A DNA stretch of 51,891 nt from Dehalococcoidia bacterium. Its GTDB lineage: Bacteria; Chloroflexota; Dehalococcoidia; Lucifugimonadales; Lucifugimonadaceae. The translations under genes were made by a program, and so were the position numbers. This document shows positions 8,047-16,289 of the stretch, one piece after another (the first letter of the stretch is position 1; the number at the start of each line of letters is the position of its first letter). The DNA is taken from positions 1 to 51,891 of the forward strand of contig JAPYUK010000012.1 of assembly GCA_029936155.1 (NCBI GenBank), given 5' to 3'. The notes beneath the pieces are model-generated. The model saw nothing but the letters and a program-made list of their open reading frames with translations. It ran no database searches and was not told the DNA's origin.

Positions 8047-9384
8047 ATGACAACTCCTCCAACTGCCTTAAAAACCTTTGATGTCGTTGTAGTCGGTGGT
8101 GGAATTGCCGGTCTCACCGTGGCCTATCGACTCGGTAATCAGAACGTTCTGTTGATTGAGAAAGAAACTCAGTGCGGAGGGCGAACACTCTCAACAAATA
8201 TGGGATCTTACGTCTTTAATCAGGGAGCTCAGATGATCCCCGGTGGAGAGACAAATGTTGCGAAGCTGGCTGACGAGCTTGGCGTGCTCCGTACTCTCAT
8301 CGACAAGACCAAAACGTCTACCTACATCAACGGCAAGCTCGTAGCTGCTTCATCAGATTTCAAATACCTACTGGGATTGCCGATTCCGTTTGTCGAAAAA
8401 ATCAAGATGGCTCTGAGAACCGTTCGGATGCGATCTCGCTACAACGGGATTGTTGACAGGGCGCCACGCTCGGATGATCGAACGTTTCAAGAGTTGTCGG
8501 AAAGGACTCTCGTCGAGTTGCTGAACATTAAACATCCAGACGTAAAAGGACTATGGGATTCGTTTTCGATGGCCTCTAGCACCCTGCGATCAGACGAAGT
8601 CGCAGCATTCCAGCCCGTCAACACGTTTCTTCATCACGCGGCTGACGAATTTTATGTCGAAGGTGGAACAGTTCAGATTACGCGAGCACTGGTCGATCAA
8701 ACTGACGCCAGAGTGGAGACAGGAGCGGTCGTCACAGAAGTCGCTTCAATCGATACCGGTGTATCGATCAAGTACGAGCAGAACGGTGCCTCTCATCAAG
8801 TTCAGGCCCGTCAGTGCGTCATGGCAGTTCCGGCTCCGCTTGCACTTCGTGTACTTCACGATCTGCCCGAGAAAAAACGTAACGCTCTCGCTCAGTGTGA
8901 ATACGGGGCGATGTCGTCTGCAGCGTTTTTAGTCGATAAACCATCTGAATATTTCTTTGGTGAAGGAGTTTGGCGTGTACCAGTGGTCGGCAAGACGACT
9001 ATCGGAATTGGTGATCCAACATTCACATTTCCCGAAGCGCTGAAACAAGAGGATGGACGAGGCTTGATTAGGCTTTACGCCGGGAACGCTGGATCGCAAA
9101 TGCTTCAAAAAATGTCAGATGACGAAGCATTGGACGTATTTGAAGAAGATCTCTTCGACATCTTCCCGTCGGCTCGTAACAGTGTGTTGACCCGTGATAT
9201 CAAGCACTGGCCATATGCTATCTGCCCGTGGCGCGTCGGTAGGCTAGATTTAATAGACGATATACGCGCTCCGCACGACAACATTCACTACTGCGGGGAC
9301 TACACAGAGAACTCTGGTCTGGAGTCCGCTGTGCTGAGCGCCCAGCGAGTAGTTTCAGAACTTGCAAATACCCCATACCGATAA
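8047..9384 (+). CDS. FAD-dependent amine oxidase / protoporphyrinogen oxidase-like oxidoreductase
   Basis: A flavoprotein of 445 residues from the ATG at 8047. The dinucleotide-binding G-G-G-I-A-G-L motif is at about residues 17-23 and is followed by the E-K-E-T...G-G-R segment (L-I-E-K-E-T-Q-C-G-G-R-T) typical of the amine oxidase/phytoene desaturase/HemY group. The C-terminal H-Y-C-G-D-Y-T-E-N-S-G-L-E-S-A motif is the usual second FAD contact. An in-frame GTG at 7981 would add 22 residues without a clear ribosome-binding site, and the start remains somewhat uncertain. It ends 6 nt from the convergent MBL hydrolase gene. Substrate unknown. Confidence 0.85.
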   Translation: MTTPPTALKTFDVVVVGGGIAGLTVAYRLGNQNVLLIEKETQCGGRTLSTNMGSYVFNQGAQMIPGGETNVAKLADELGVLRTLIDKTKTSTYINGKLVAASSDFKYLLGLPIPFVEKIKMALRTVRMRSRYNGIVDRAPRSDDRTFQELSERTLVELLNIKHPDVKGLWDSFSMASSTLRSDEVAAFQPVNTFLHHAADEFYVEGGTVQITRALVDQTDARVETGAVVTEVASIDTGVSIKYEQNGASHQVQARQCVMAVPAPLALRVLHDLPEKKRNALAQCEYGAMSSAAFLVDKPSEYFFGEGVWRVPVVGKTTIGIGDPTFTFPEALKQEDGRGLIRLYAGNAGSQMLQKMSDDEALDVFEEDLFDIFPSARNSVLTRDIKHWPYAICPWRVGRLDLIDDIRAPHDNIHYCGDYTENSGLESAVLSAQRVVSELANTPYR

Positions 9385-9390
9385 AACTGG

Positions 9391-10320
9391 CTAGTGCCTG
9401 TGGATGTGGGGGTGTGCTTCGGGATCGGTCACCGGCGCGTCGCGGCTGTGATCATGTTTCTGCCAGTCGTACGTTTGCAGCTCGTCAGTTAGGGTCACCT
9501 CGCCGTCGAAAACTGTTTTAACCTCGGCAATTCCCCGCTCTCTGTTTTCAAGCGCTGAGAGATCAGGGCCAACGTGGACGAGGAAGAGTTCCTTCACTCC
9601 AGCCTCAGCGGCCATTTCAGCGGCACCGAGTGTTCCCGTCTGGCCTATGTCGTCGGGACGAGCGTCGTACACCGCCTCGAAGTTGCCGCACATCGACACT
9701 AGAGCGTCCGCTCCGTAAGCCAACTCTACAACCTTCTCGCAAGGTTCTGTGTCGCCGGTGAAAACTATGGAGCCGTCTAAAGTGTCGAGTCGATAAGCCA
9801 GTGAATCCAGAAACGGCTCTACATGCTCAGCGGGAGCTGCGGTGATCTCGAAATCGTTACCTGTAAACACTGTCCCGGGGCCGACATCATGTGCCTTGAC
9901 GTTAATCTGCGGTCGCGGCAGCGTTCCGCCTCGAAGCTCGAACATCGACTGGCTCAGGGGGTGGTTCCTTCGAGCGTTGAGGTCGTATGCGAAAGCGCCC
10001 TCTTCGCCCACCAGCCGCTCAGTTATCGACTCAGTGTGATTCGGACCGAACACGCTCAGCGGATTTTCTTTGCCGATGCTTTCATCCCAGCGAGTGAGCA
10101 TGAAACATGGGTAGTCGACGTCGTGGTCGAAGTGGTGGTGGGTGAAGAATAGATAGTCGATATCAAGCGGGTGCAAGTCCATCTTAGACATCTTGTAGGT
10201 AGAGGCTGGACCGCAGTCGAACATGATCTTCCTGCCACCCACGTCGACAATGTGCGACGATCCAAACCGAGTCGCTATCGGCCTCGGCCCACCCGATCCC
10301 AACACATGTAGTTTCGCCAA
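9391..10320 (-). CDS. MBL-fold (RNase Z-like) metallo-hydrolase
   Basis: A 309-residue metallo-beta-lactamase-fold hydrolase. The zinc-binding H-H-H-F-D-H-D motif is at about residues 61-67, with later metal positions in A-E-H-V-E, F-T-G-D-T-E and L-V-H-V-G. The N-terminal V-L-G-S-G-G-P strand is like RNase Z/arylsulfatase-type members, but the full tRNase Z exosite is not evident, so a small-molecule hydrolase is as likely. The start is TTG, with AAAGGAG six nucleotides upstream. It converges with the flavoprotein gene. Confidence 0.83.
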   Translation of the reverse strand: MAKLHVLGSGGPRPIATRFGSSHIVDVGGRKIMFDCGPASTYKMSKMDLHPLDIDYLFFTHHHFDHDVDYPCFMLTRWDESIGKENPLSVFGPNHTESITERLVGEEGAFAYDLNARRNHPLSQSMFELRGGTLPRPQINVKAHDVGPGTVFTGNDFEITAAPAEHVEPFLDSLAYRLDTLDGSIVFTGDTEPCEKVVELAYGADALVSMCGNFEAVYDARPDDIGQTGTLGAAEMAAEAGVKELFLVHVGPDLSALENRERGIAEVKTVFDGEVTLTDELQTYDWQKHDHSRDAPVTDPEAHPHIHRH

Positions 10321-10406
10321 AGGTTGCTCCTTTTATCGTGCCTATCCGACTGAAATGCCAATTCTCAAGATTTGCCACGAAGAGCGCAAATGGATGAAGG
10401 TTTGCA

Positions 10407-11001
10407 TTACGATTCCGGCCAGAACCCTGACTCGGTAAATGACCAGGTGATCAGGGTTGACTCCGTGCCTTCGCACGCTCTCAACGACAGTTCTCGGCGC
10501 TTGTGAATCGCGTTGATCACGATGCCATTTTCTGAATCAACAGCTACACACAGCGCACTCAATCCGTCTTCATTCAAGCGAATCGTCCCGTTCTCTGCGT
10601 TGGCGAATTTCTGAAGTGGCGCTTCCGAACAATCCTGGAGATAAATCTGCGCACCATCCGTCGCTGACTCTGGTTGCATACACAGGTCATGCTCCTCCGA
10701 GTGGATGGAGCTGGCCCGTCGCTCCCATGTACGAGAATTGCTCGTCACGATTGTCGTCCGGTTTACATGTGTGCGCCTGCAAAGGTGATTGCAATCGAAC
10801 CCCCGAGCCGAAACCCACTATATCAATGCAGTAGTGACCCGGATCATCCAGCGGATCGACCAGACCGATCAGCCGATTTTCCAGCAACACAGGAGCCTCA
10901 ATAACAACATCAACATCCTTTGTTGACCCATTGCCGCACGCGATCACCAGGATGAACGCGATGCTTGCACCTAGATTGGCTAGCAGTTTTAGTCGAGACA
11001 T
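10407..11001 (-). pseudogene. Frameshifted lectin-like (ricin B-type) lipoprotein gene
   Basis: Two overlapping frames together make one protein of about 196 residues. The upstream frame begins at ATG 11001, with GGAG six nucleotides before it, and encodes a lipoprotein signal ending F-I-L-V-I-A-C-G (lipobox Cys22). It continues into beta-trefoil-like sequence with paired cysteines up to T-G-Q-L-H. The downstream frame resumes S-E-E-H-D-L-C-M-Q and continues through Y-L-Q-D-C-S-E-A-P-L-Q-K-F, a ricin-type carbohydrate-binding pattern. The frame breaks at a tandem TGGA duplication (10702-10709); removing one copy restores a continuous reading. If functional the product would be an envelope-anchored sugar-binding lipoprotein. 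The lectin assignment is by pattern only. Confidence 0.7.
10702..10709. repeat. 4-bp tandem duplication that breaks the lectin-like gene
   Basis: TGGA occurs twice in a row (TCCA on the coding strand). Dropping one copy joins T-G-Q-L-H to S-E-E-H-D-L-C-M without a gap, so this is the likely frameshifting mutation. Confidence 0.7.
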
Positions 11002-11219
11002 GAACTTCTCCGTTTGCCGAACGCCCGCCAGAATTCTGGGACATCAGCGACCACCGAATTCCGAACGCATCAGCGCGAAATCACCCTATCAGTACACTGG
11101 GCTCCGGAGAATTTGGTGAGGTAGGTCTTCGAATAGACGCTGTCCGGCAACGCGGGAAGAGAGTAGATTGCTGCTTAGCACCTCTAGCTCCCCTCTATCT
11201 AAACTGAAACGCGCCAACA

Positions 11220-11972
11220 ATGATCATCAAAACGCCAATTCAAAAAATCGATATCGAACGACCCTCGCCAGACCTCATCAAGCGGCTCGAGGGAATCGGG
11301 AGCGCCACCGCTTCGGGAGAGTTGCGGAAACTGGGTATCAGCAGACCCGTGATCGAGGGTCTCACATCGTTCGTGCCCGGTAAGACAGTCGTTGGCCCGG
11401 CTATCACGCTGCAGTACTTGCCGAAGAGGGAGGATCAGTATCCCGAGGCAGGCGAGTATCGTGCGCCCGATTCGCAGGTTCACAGGCACGCCCTCTACCA
11501 CGCTCAGGCCGGCGATATCGTCGTTGTGGACGGTCGGGGCGACATATCGAGCGGTGTGTTCGGCGACATGATGCTGACGTATTTTAAGGGCCGGGGTGGC
11601 CTCGGGATTGTCATAGACGGCGCGATTCGTGACTTTGGGGATGCCAAAAACCTTGGCCTTGGTATGTGGCTGAAGGGAGTGACGCCATACGCCCACACGG
11701 TCACGACTCAGTTCCCGTATGCCTACAACGTGCCGATCGAATGCTCAGGAACGCTCGTGATGCCCGGCGATATCATCATCGCAGACGACGATGGAGCGGT
11801 GGTCGTGCCGATCACTCTTGCAGAACAACTCGCCGAAGCTGGTGGCGAACATTCCGAATGGGAAGTGTTCACACGCCTCAAGCTTTCAGAGGGCGGAGAT
11901 CTTCGGAAGTACTACCCGCTCTCGGACGAGGCCAAGATCGAGTATGAAGAGTGGAAGAAAACGAACGGCTGA
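11220..11972 (+). CDS. RraA-fold protein (HMG/CHA aldolase or regulator of RNase E-like)
   Basis: A 250-residue protein of the RraA/dimethylmenaquinone-methyltransferase-like fold. Diagnostic features are the S-A-T-A-S-G-E-L segment near residue 30, D-I-V-V-V-D-G-R-G-D, and V-I-D-G-A-I-R-D at about residues 136-143, where Arg and Asp bind pyruvate and metal in 4-hydroxy-4-methyl-2-oxoglutarate aldolases. It is longer than true RraA (about 160 residues), which fits the catabolic aldolase branch better. In this setting it may cleave or decarboxylate a keto-acid. It stands alone; the ATG lacks an obvious Shine-Dalgarno sequence. Confidence 0.83.
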   Translation: MIIKTPIQKIDIERPSPDLIKRLEGIGSATASGELRKLGISRPVIEGLTSFVPGKTVVGPAITLQYLPKREDQYPEAGEYRAPDSQVHRHALYHAQAGDIVVVDGRGDISSGVFGDMMLTYFKGRGGLGIVIDGAIRDFGDAKNLGLGMWLKGVTPYAHTVTTQFPYAYNVPIECSGTLVMPGDIIIADDDGAVVVPITLAEQLAEAGGEHSEWEVFTRLKLSEGGDLRKYYPLSDEAKIEYEEWKKTNG

Positions 11973-12032
11973 TGCGGCTCAGGGCACCGACTAGCACTGG
12001 CGAACGCTGATTCGAGTTACGACTGCCTACCG

Positions 12033-12797
12033 TTAGGCGATGATGCCGCCTTCAACTGGAAGTGATACGCCGGTAATGAACGACGCTGAGTCGCTGCTGA
12101 GCCAGATAACCGCTTCAGCAATATCGTTCGGCTGTCCGATGCGCCCAAGCGGATACTGTTCGATGAGGGCGTTTAGACGCTCTTCGCCGTCGTTTAGGCC
12201 AAGCATTGGGGTTTCGGTATGGCCGGGTGAGACCGCATTGACACGTATTCCATAACGACCGTAGCCTTTGGCGGCGGCCTTGGTCATTCCGATTACACCC
12301 CACTTCGATACTGAGTAGGCGGGCAAATTTGGAGAGCCCCTGTGGGCGGAGATAGAGGTAGTGTTCACGATCGAACCACCCCCGTTGGTTTTCATGTGCC
12401 TGATCTCGCTCTGCATGCACAACCAGGTTCCGGTCAGATTCACAGATATGACCTGATCCCAGACTTCCCGTGGGTATTCATCAAAGGGAGTTGCATTTCC
12501 GGTGATGGCTGCGTTATTGAAGGCGAAATCCAGACGTCCAAAAACCTTGACCGCTTGCGCAACCATCGCTTCGACCTGAGCTTCATCTGAAACGTCGGTC
12601 TTCACGAACTCTGCTCTTGCGCCAGTTGCGGTGATGAGGTCGAGGGTCTCAACGCTCTCGGCCTCCCTGCGCGCAGCGATTACCACATTTGCGCCTCGCT
12701 GTGCGAAGGCGAGAGCCGTTTCTTTGCCGATACCACTGTTACCGCCCGTGATGAGCGCTACTTTGCTTTCGAACTGGGAGTTATCGATGTTTGGCAA
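12033..12797 (-). CDS. Short-chain dehydrogenase/reductase (SDR), last gene of transporter array
   Basis: A 254-residue classical SDR. T-G-G-N-S-G-I-G at residues 17-24 binds the cofactor, N-N-A-A is near 94-97, the catalytic Ser is about 148, and Y161-x-x-x-K165 is present. The C-terminal S-F-I-T-G-V-S-L-P-V-E-G-G motif is standard for the family. The start is TTG, with AGAGG seven nucleotides upstream. It lies 103 nt downstream of an LLM oxidoreductase on the same strand, at the 3' end of the ABC-transporter/sulfatase array, so it may oxidise a product of that pathway. Substrate unknown. Confidence 0.9.
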   Translation of the reverse strand: MPNIDNSQFESKVALITGGNSGIGKETALAFAQRGANVVIAARREAESVETLDLITATGARAEFVKTDVSDEAQVEAMVAQAVKVFGRLDFAFNNAAITGNATPFDEYPREVWDQVISVNLTGTWLCMQSEIRHMKTNGGGSIVNTTSISAHRGSPNLPAYSVSKWGVIGMTKAAAKGYGRYGIRVNAVSPGHTETPMLGLNDGEERLNALIEQYPLGRIGQPNDIAEAVIWLSSDSASFITGVSLPVEGGIIA

Positions 12798-12900
12798 GAA
12801 ATTACCTCTGAGAAATACGGCACCCTAAAAGATCAAGTAATCAAACGAACAGCGTAATGCTCATCCTGCTGATCTGCATCAATATACCGCGACGATTGTG

Positions 12901-13776
12901 CTAGGAAGCAGGAACTGCTTCCCGGAACTCTTCGAGGCGGCGGATGTGGGCATCGGCACCTCTGAGTCCGTCATTCATAGTCATGATGCTCATGTGCGTT
13001 GCACCCGCATCTTCCCACGCTTTTGTACGCTCAGCCCACGAGTCGCTGTTCTCGGCGGCCAGAGGCAGCCTTCCATCGAGTCCGATGTCGGAAGGCGTTC
13101 TGCCATACTCTTTCGCCCAGCCGTGAACTTTTTCCAGATCAGTCAGCGTTTCGTCGTTCGGCTGCCACTGCGGCATCCAACCGTCGGCTATGCGGGCTAT
13201 TCGGCGCATAACGAGATCGTTTGCACCTCCGCCCAGCCAGATAGGAATCGGTCGTTGAATCGGCAGAGGGGCGAGTCCGGCGTCGGGAACCCTGTGCCAC
13301 TCACCATCGTAGTCAACAACCTGGTTCGACCAGAGCTTCCTCATAACTTCGATCTGTTCTTCCGAACGCTTGCCACGGCTTTTGAAATCTTCGTTCAGCG
13401 ATTTGTACTCGACCTGGTTCCAGCCGGTGCCAATACCGAGTCGAAATCGACCGCCGCACATGATGTCGACCGTTGCGGCCTGCTTCGCGGCGAGCACCGT
13501 CTGTCGCTGAGGCAGAATCATGATCGCTGTAGCGAATCCAAGATTCTCAGTTACACCTGCAAGAAATCCGAACAGTACGAGAGGCTCGTGAAAGTCAGAC
13601 TCGATCGTAAATCCCGGCTTCTTCCAGTCGGGTCGGTTTGCAAGATTCGCGCCGATAACGTGGTCAAACGAGTTAATGTGCTTAAAACCGAGCGTTTCAG
13701 CGGCCTGCCCGAAAGCTTTAACTCCGCCGCGATCAGCTTTTATTTCCATCTGCGGGAACATGATTCCGATATCCAT
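12901..13776 (-). CDS. LLM-class F420-dependent oxidoreductase
   Basis: A 291-residue luciferase-fold oxidoreductase. The G-F-K-H-I-N-S-F-D-H-V segment, M-C-G-G-R-F-R-L-G-I-G-T-G-W-N around residues 131-145, and P-I-P-I-W-L-G-G-G-A-N-D are typical of the F420-using branch. GAGGT five nucleotides before the ATG supports the start. It sits within the minus-strand transporter/sulfatase array, between a broken NTF2-like gene and an SDR, which suggests an oxidative step on the imported compound. The F420 versus FMN choice is an inference. Confidence 0.87.
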   Translation of the reverse strand: MDIGIMFPQMEIKADRGGVKAFGQAAETLGFKHINSFDHVIGANLANRPDWKKPGFTIESDFHEPLVLFGFLAGVTENLGFATAIMILPQRQTVLAAKQAATVDIMCGGRFRLGIGTGWNQVEYKSLNEDFKSRGKRSEEQIEVMRKLWSNQVVDYDGEWHRVPDAGLAPLPIQRPIPIWLGGGANDLVMRRIARIADGWMPQWQPNDETLTDLEKVHGWAKEYGRTPSDIGLDGRLPLAAENSDSWAERTKAWEDAGATHMSIMTMNDGLRGADAHIRRLEEFREAVPAS

Positions 13777-13786
13777 GATTACCTCG

Positions 13787-14193
13787 TTAGCGGTGAACGC
13801 TTAGTACGTTCGAATATTGTTCAGCTCCGCCCCACGGGTCGTCGATAATGTACTTCCACGTTCCGTCGGCCTGTTTGCGAACCACTTCTGCGGTAATCCC
13901 GGCGAACGACACTTCATTGCCCTCTGGGTCGGTTCCGACCTGCGTCCAAGGCGAGTGCAACAGGGCGATATCGCCGGTGATGTCGCTCGTCTTTGTTTTG
14001 ATGGTGCCTGTTGGCTTGATCATCAGGAGATCAGCGAGTGTCTGTCGGATTTCGTCAATCCTGTGGCCAGCACACCGGGTTCCGGGACCAGAATCGCGTC
14101 GTCTTCGTACAACGACAGGGCGGCTTCCAGGTCCTGTGTGTTCAAAGCCTCAATAATGAGTCTTAGAACATCTTTCGGGGTTTGTCCTGGCAT
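13787..14193 (-). pseudogene. Frameshifted NTF2-like (DUF4440/SnoaL/YybH-type) gene
   Basis: Two frames combine into one NTF2-fold protein of about 135 residues. The first, from ATG 14193 (A-A-G-G-A upstream), reads T-P-K-D-V-L-R-L-I-I-E-A-L-N-T-Q-D and on to A-I-L-V-P-E-P-G-V-L-A-T-G. The second resumes I-D-E-I-R-Q-T-L-A-D-L-L-M-I-K-P and ends with a W-K-Y-I-I-D-D-P-W strand. The junction is near 14061/14062, where one nucleotide appears to be missing and the unshifted frame runs into a stop at 14023. It is not a long homopolymer, so a simple sequencing slip is less likely but possible. It lies 58 nt downstream of an ABC ATPase gene in the transporter array. Confidence 0.72.
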
Positions 14194-14251
14194 AGGTAAA
14201 TCCTTGAGAATTTGAAAATTCTGAAGTGCTAAAAAGGTGGTGTTCGAACGG

Positions 14252-15265
14252 CTATGAATTTGCGCTAACAGCTCCGTAACCATCGGCGTTTATGCACGCG
14301 GCGAAGTGATCGTCCCCGACTGCACGAAGCTCCGGTACGATCTTGGGACATCGGTCATCTGCTATCGGGCAGCGTGGGTTGAATACGCACCCTGATGGCG
14401 GATTCAGTGGACTCGGAATCTCGCCCGTTAGCACCATGCGATCTCGAGTTTCCTCGATAACCGGATCGGGAATTGGAATACCCGACATAAGTGCCCGTGT
14501 GTATGGGTGAGTTGGGTTCTTGTAAAGCTCGTCACCTTCGGCAATTTCAACTACTCGTCCGAGGTACATCACAGCGATTCGGTCGCTGATGTGTCGTACT
14601 ACAGAGAGGTCGTGTGCCACGAAGAGGTACGCGAGATTCAGCTGCTCTTGCAGCTCTTCTAGTAGGTTAATAATCTGGGCCTGAATAGATACATCGAGAG
14701 CGGAAACTGGCTCATCGCAAACGATGAACTCGGGTTCTACAGCAAGTGCTCTTGCAATGCCGATGCGCTGTCGTTGGCCACCGCTGAACTCGTGGGGGAA
14801 CCGGTTCATCATTATTGGGTTCAGCCCGACTAATTCGAACAGTTCTGCGACGCGCTCACGGTATTCGCTTTTGGAGCTGGTCAGGTTGTGAATTAGCAGT
14901 CCTTCGCCGACGATGTTTCCGGCGCTTAGCCTTGGGTCGAGCGAACTGTAGGGGTCCTGGAAAATGATCTGCATCCGGCGTCTCACCCGCTGCAGTTCGC
15001 TTCGCTTGAGATCGAGCACGTTTTTGCCGTCGAGTAAGATCTGCCCCGACGTCGGCTCGTGCAGTCTAATAATGCTGCGGCCGAGCGTGGTCTTTCCGCT
15101 TCCGCTTTCTCCAACAAGTCCCAGCGTTTCGCCGGGCTGGATGCTGAAGCTGACGTCTTGAACCGCTTTGATTGTTTGCGAATTTCGAGACCAGAATCCT
15201 CCGGAACCAACAGGGAACTCTTTCGAAAGATTGCGGACTTCCAACAGTGGGGTTGCGCTCGTCAT
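14252..15265 (-). CDS. Oligopeptide/dipeptide-type ABC transporter ATP-binding protein (OppF/DppF-like)
   Basis: A 337-residue ABC ATPase that would energise import with the partner ATPase and two permeases in this array. Walker A is G-E-S-G-S-G-K-T-T, the signature is F-S-G-G-Q-R-Q-R-I-G, Walker B is F-I-V-C-D-E-P-V-S-A-L-D and the switch His lies in V-A-H-D-L. The C-terminal P-S-P-L-N-P-P-S-G-C-V-F-N-P-R-C-P region is the cysteine-rich Opp/Dpp extension, which often carries an iron-sulfur cluster. Its ATG overlaps the stop of the preceding ATPase gene by 4 nt (ATGA), showing translational coupling. Confidence 0.93.
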   Translation of the reverse strand: MTSATPLLEVRNLSKEFPVGSGGFWSRNSQTIKAVQDVSFSIQPGETLGLVGESGSGKTTLGRSIIRLHEPTSGQILLDGKNVLDLKRSELQRVRRRMQIIFQDPYSSLDPRLSAGNIVGEGLLIHNLTSSKSEYRERVAELFELVGLNPIMMNRFPHEFSGGQRQRIGIARALAVEPEFIVCDEPVSALDVSIQAQIINLLEELQEQLNLAYLFVAHDLSVVRHISDRIAVMYLGRVVEIAEGDELYKNPTHPYTRALMSGIPIPDPVIEETRDRMVLTGEIPSPLNPPSGCVFNPRCPIADDRCPKIVPELRAVGDDHFAACINADGYGAVSANS

Positions 15266-16263
15266 TTCGAAACTCCGGATTCAACGATTGCTTTGAAATT
15301 GTTGACTTCCCAACAAGCTGACGAGTGATTGTTGCGCAGGTCTGTAATATCTGGATATTCGACAGAACACTTGTCCTGTGCGAATCGGCACCGCGGCTGA
15401 AAACTGCATCCCGGTGGCAGGTCACTCAGGTTGGGCGGCTGCCCCTGAATTGGGATCAGCTTCGAGCCCTTTGGCTGGTCGAGCCTGGGGATCGACTCAA
15501 GAAGGCCGAGTGTATACGGGTGCCTGGGATCGGCAAAAATATCTTTGCACGTACCACGTTCGATGATGCGACCGGCGTACATGATGTTGATTCGATCGGC
15601 GTAGCGTGCGACCACGCCGAGGTTGTGGGTAATGATCAGAAGAGCCATGTCCCGCTCTTTGGCGAGATCTTGCATCAGATCGAGAATCTGGGCCTGAATG
15701 GTTACATCCAGCGCGGTAGTCGGCTCGTCGGCGATGATCAGTTTTGGCTCGCAACTGAGAGCCATGGCGACCATCACGCGCTGTCGCATGCCTCCGCTGA
15801 ATACGTGTGGGTATTGCTTTATACGTACATCAGGCTCGGGAATGCCGACTCGGTCGAGTAGTTCGACTGCTCTTGTGTGGGCCTCTTTGGGTGTAATGCC
15901 AAGCTGCAGGGTCATCGCTTCGGTCAGCTGCGTTTCGATGCTGATGACAGGGTTGAGAGACGTCATCGGCTCCTGAAAGATCATCGCGATCTCACGGCCG
16001 CGCTTTCGTCGCATCGCTTCTCTATCCAGTTCAAGCAGATTCTGGCCACCAAAGATGATCTCGCCATCGACAATCTTGCCGGGTGGTTGCGGTATCAACT
16101 GCATGACGCTGAGAGAGCTGACCGACTTACCGCAACCGCTCTCGCCAACCAGAGCTACTGTCTCACCCGCTTCGACGTTGTACGAGACACCATCCACCGC
16201 CTTCGTGATGGCATCGTCACTGAAGAAGTGAGTCTTTAGATTCTTGACTTCGAGTAAAGGCAC
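15262..16263 (-). CDS. Oligopeptide/dipeptide-type ABC transporter ATP-binding protein (OppD/DppD-like)
   Basis: A 333-residue ABC ATPase, partner of the OppF-like protein. Walker A is G-E-S-G-C-G-K-S, the signature is F-S-G-G-M-R-Q-R-V, Walker B is L-I-I-A-D-E-P-T-T-A-L-D and the switch region is I-T-H-N-L-G-V-V. The C-terminal L-P-P-G-C-S-F-Q-P-R-C segment is the Opp/Dpp-specific extension. The start is GTG, with AGGA about six nucleotides upstream. It begins 26 nt after a sulfatase gene that itself follows another sulfatase, so the sulfatases sit between the permease and ATPase genes of one transporter. Confidence 0.93.
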   Translation of the reverse strand: MPLLEVKNLKTHFFSDDAITKAVDGVSYNVEAGETVALVGESGCGKSVSSLSVMQLIPQPPGKIVDGEIIFGGQNLLELDREAMRRKRGREIAMIFQEPMTSLNPVISIETQLTEAMTLQLGITPKEAHTRAVELLDRVGIPEPDVRIKQYPHVFSGGMRQRVMVAMALSCEPKLIIADEPTTALDVTIQAQILDLMQDLAKERDMALLIITHNLGVVARYADRINIMYAGRIIERGTCKDIFADPRHPYTLGLLESIPRLDQPKGSKLIPIQGQPPNLSDLPPGCSFQPRCRFAQDKCSVEYPDITDLRNNHSSACWEVNNFKAIVESGVSK

Positions 16264-16289
16264 GTGTGTTCCTAACGATTCGCCGAAGG

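Noticed and set aside
12898-13848. Long plus-strand open frame of about 316 codons
   Set aside because: It is antisense to a clear LLM oxidoreductase gene, and its translation has no recognisable domain. Long antisense frames are common opposite such genes.
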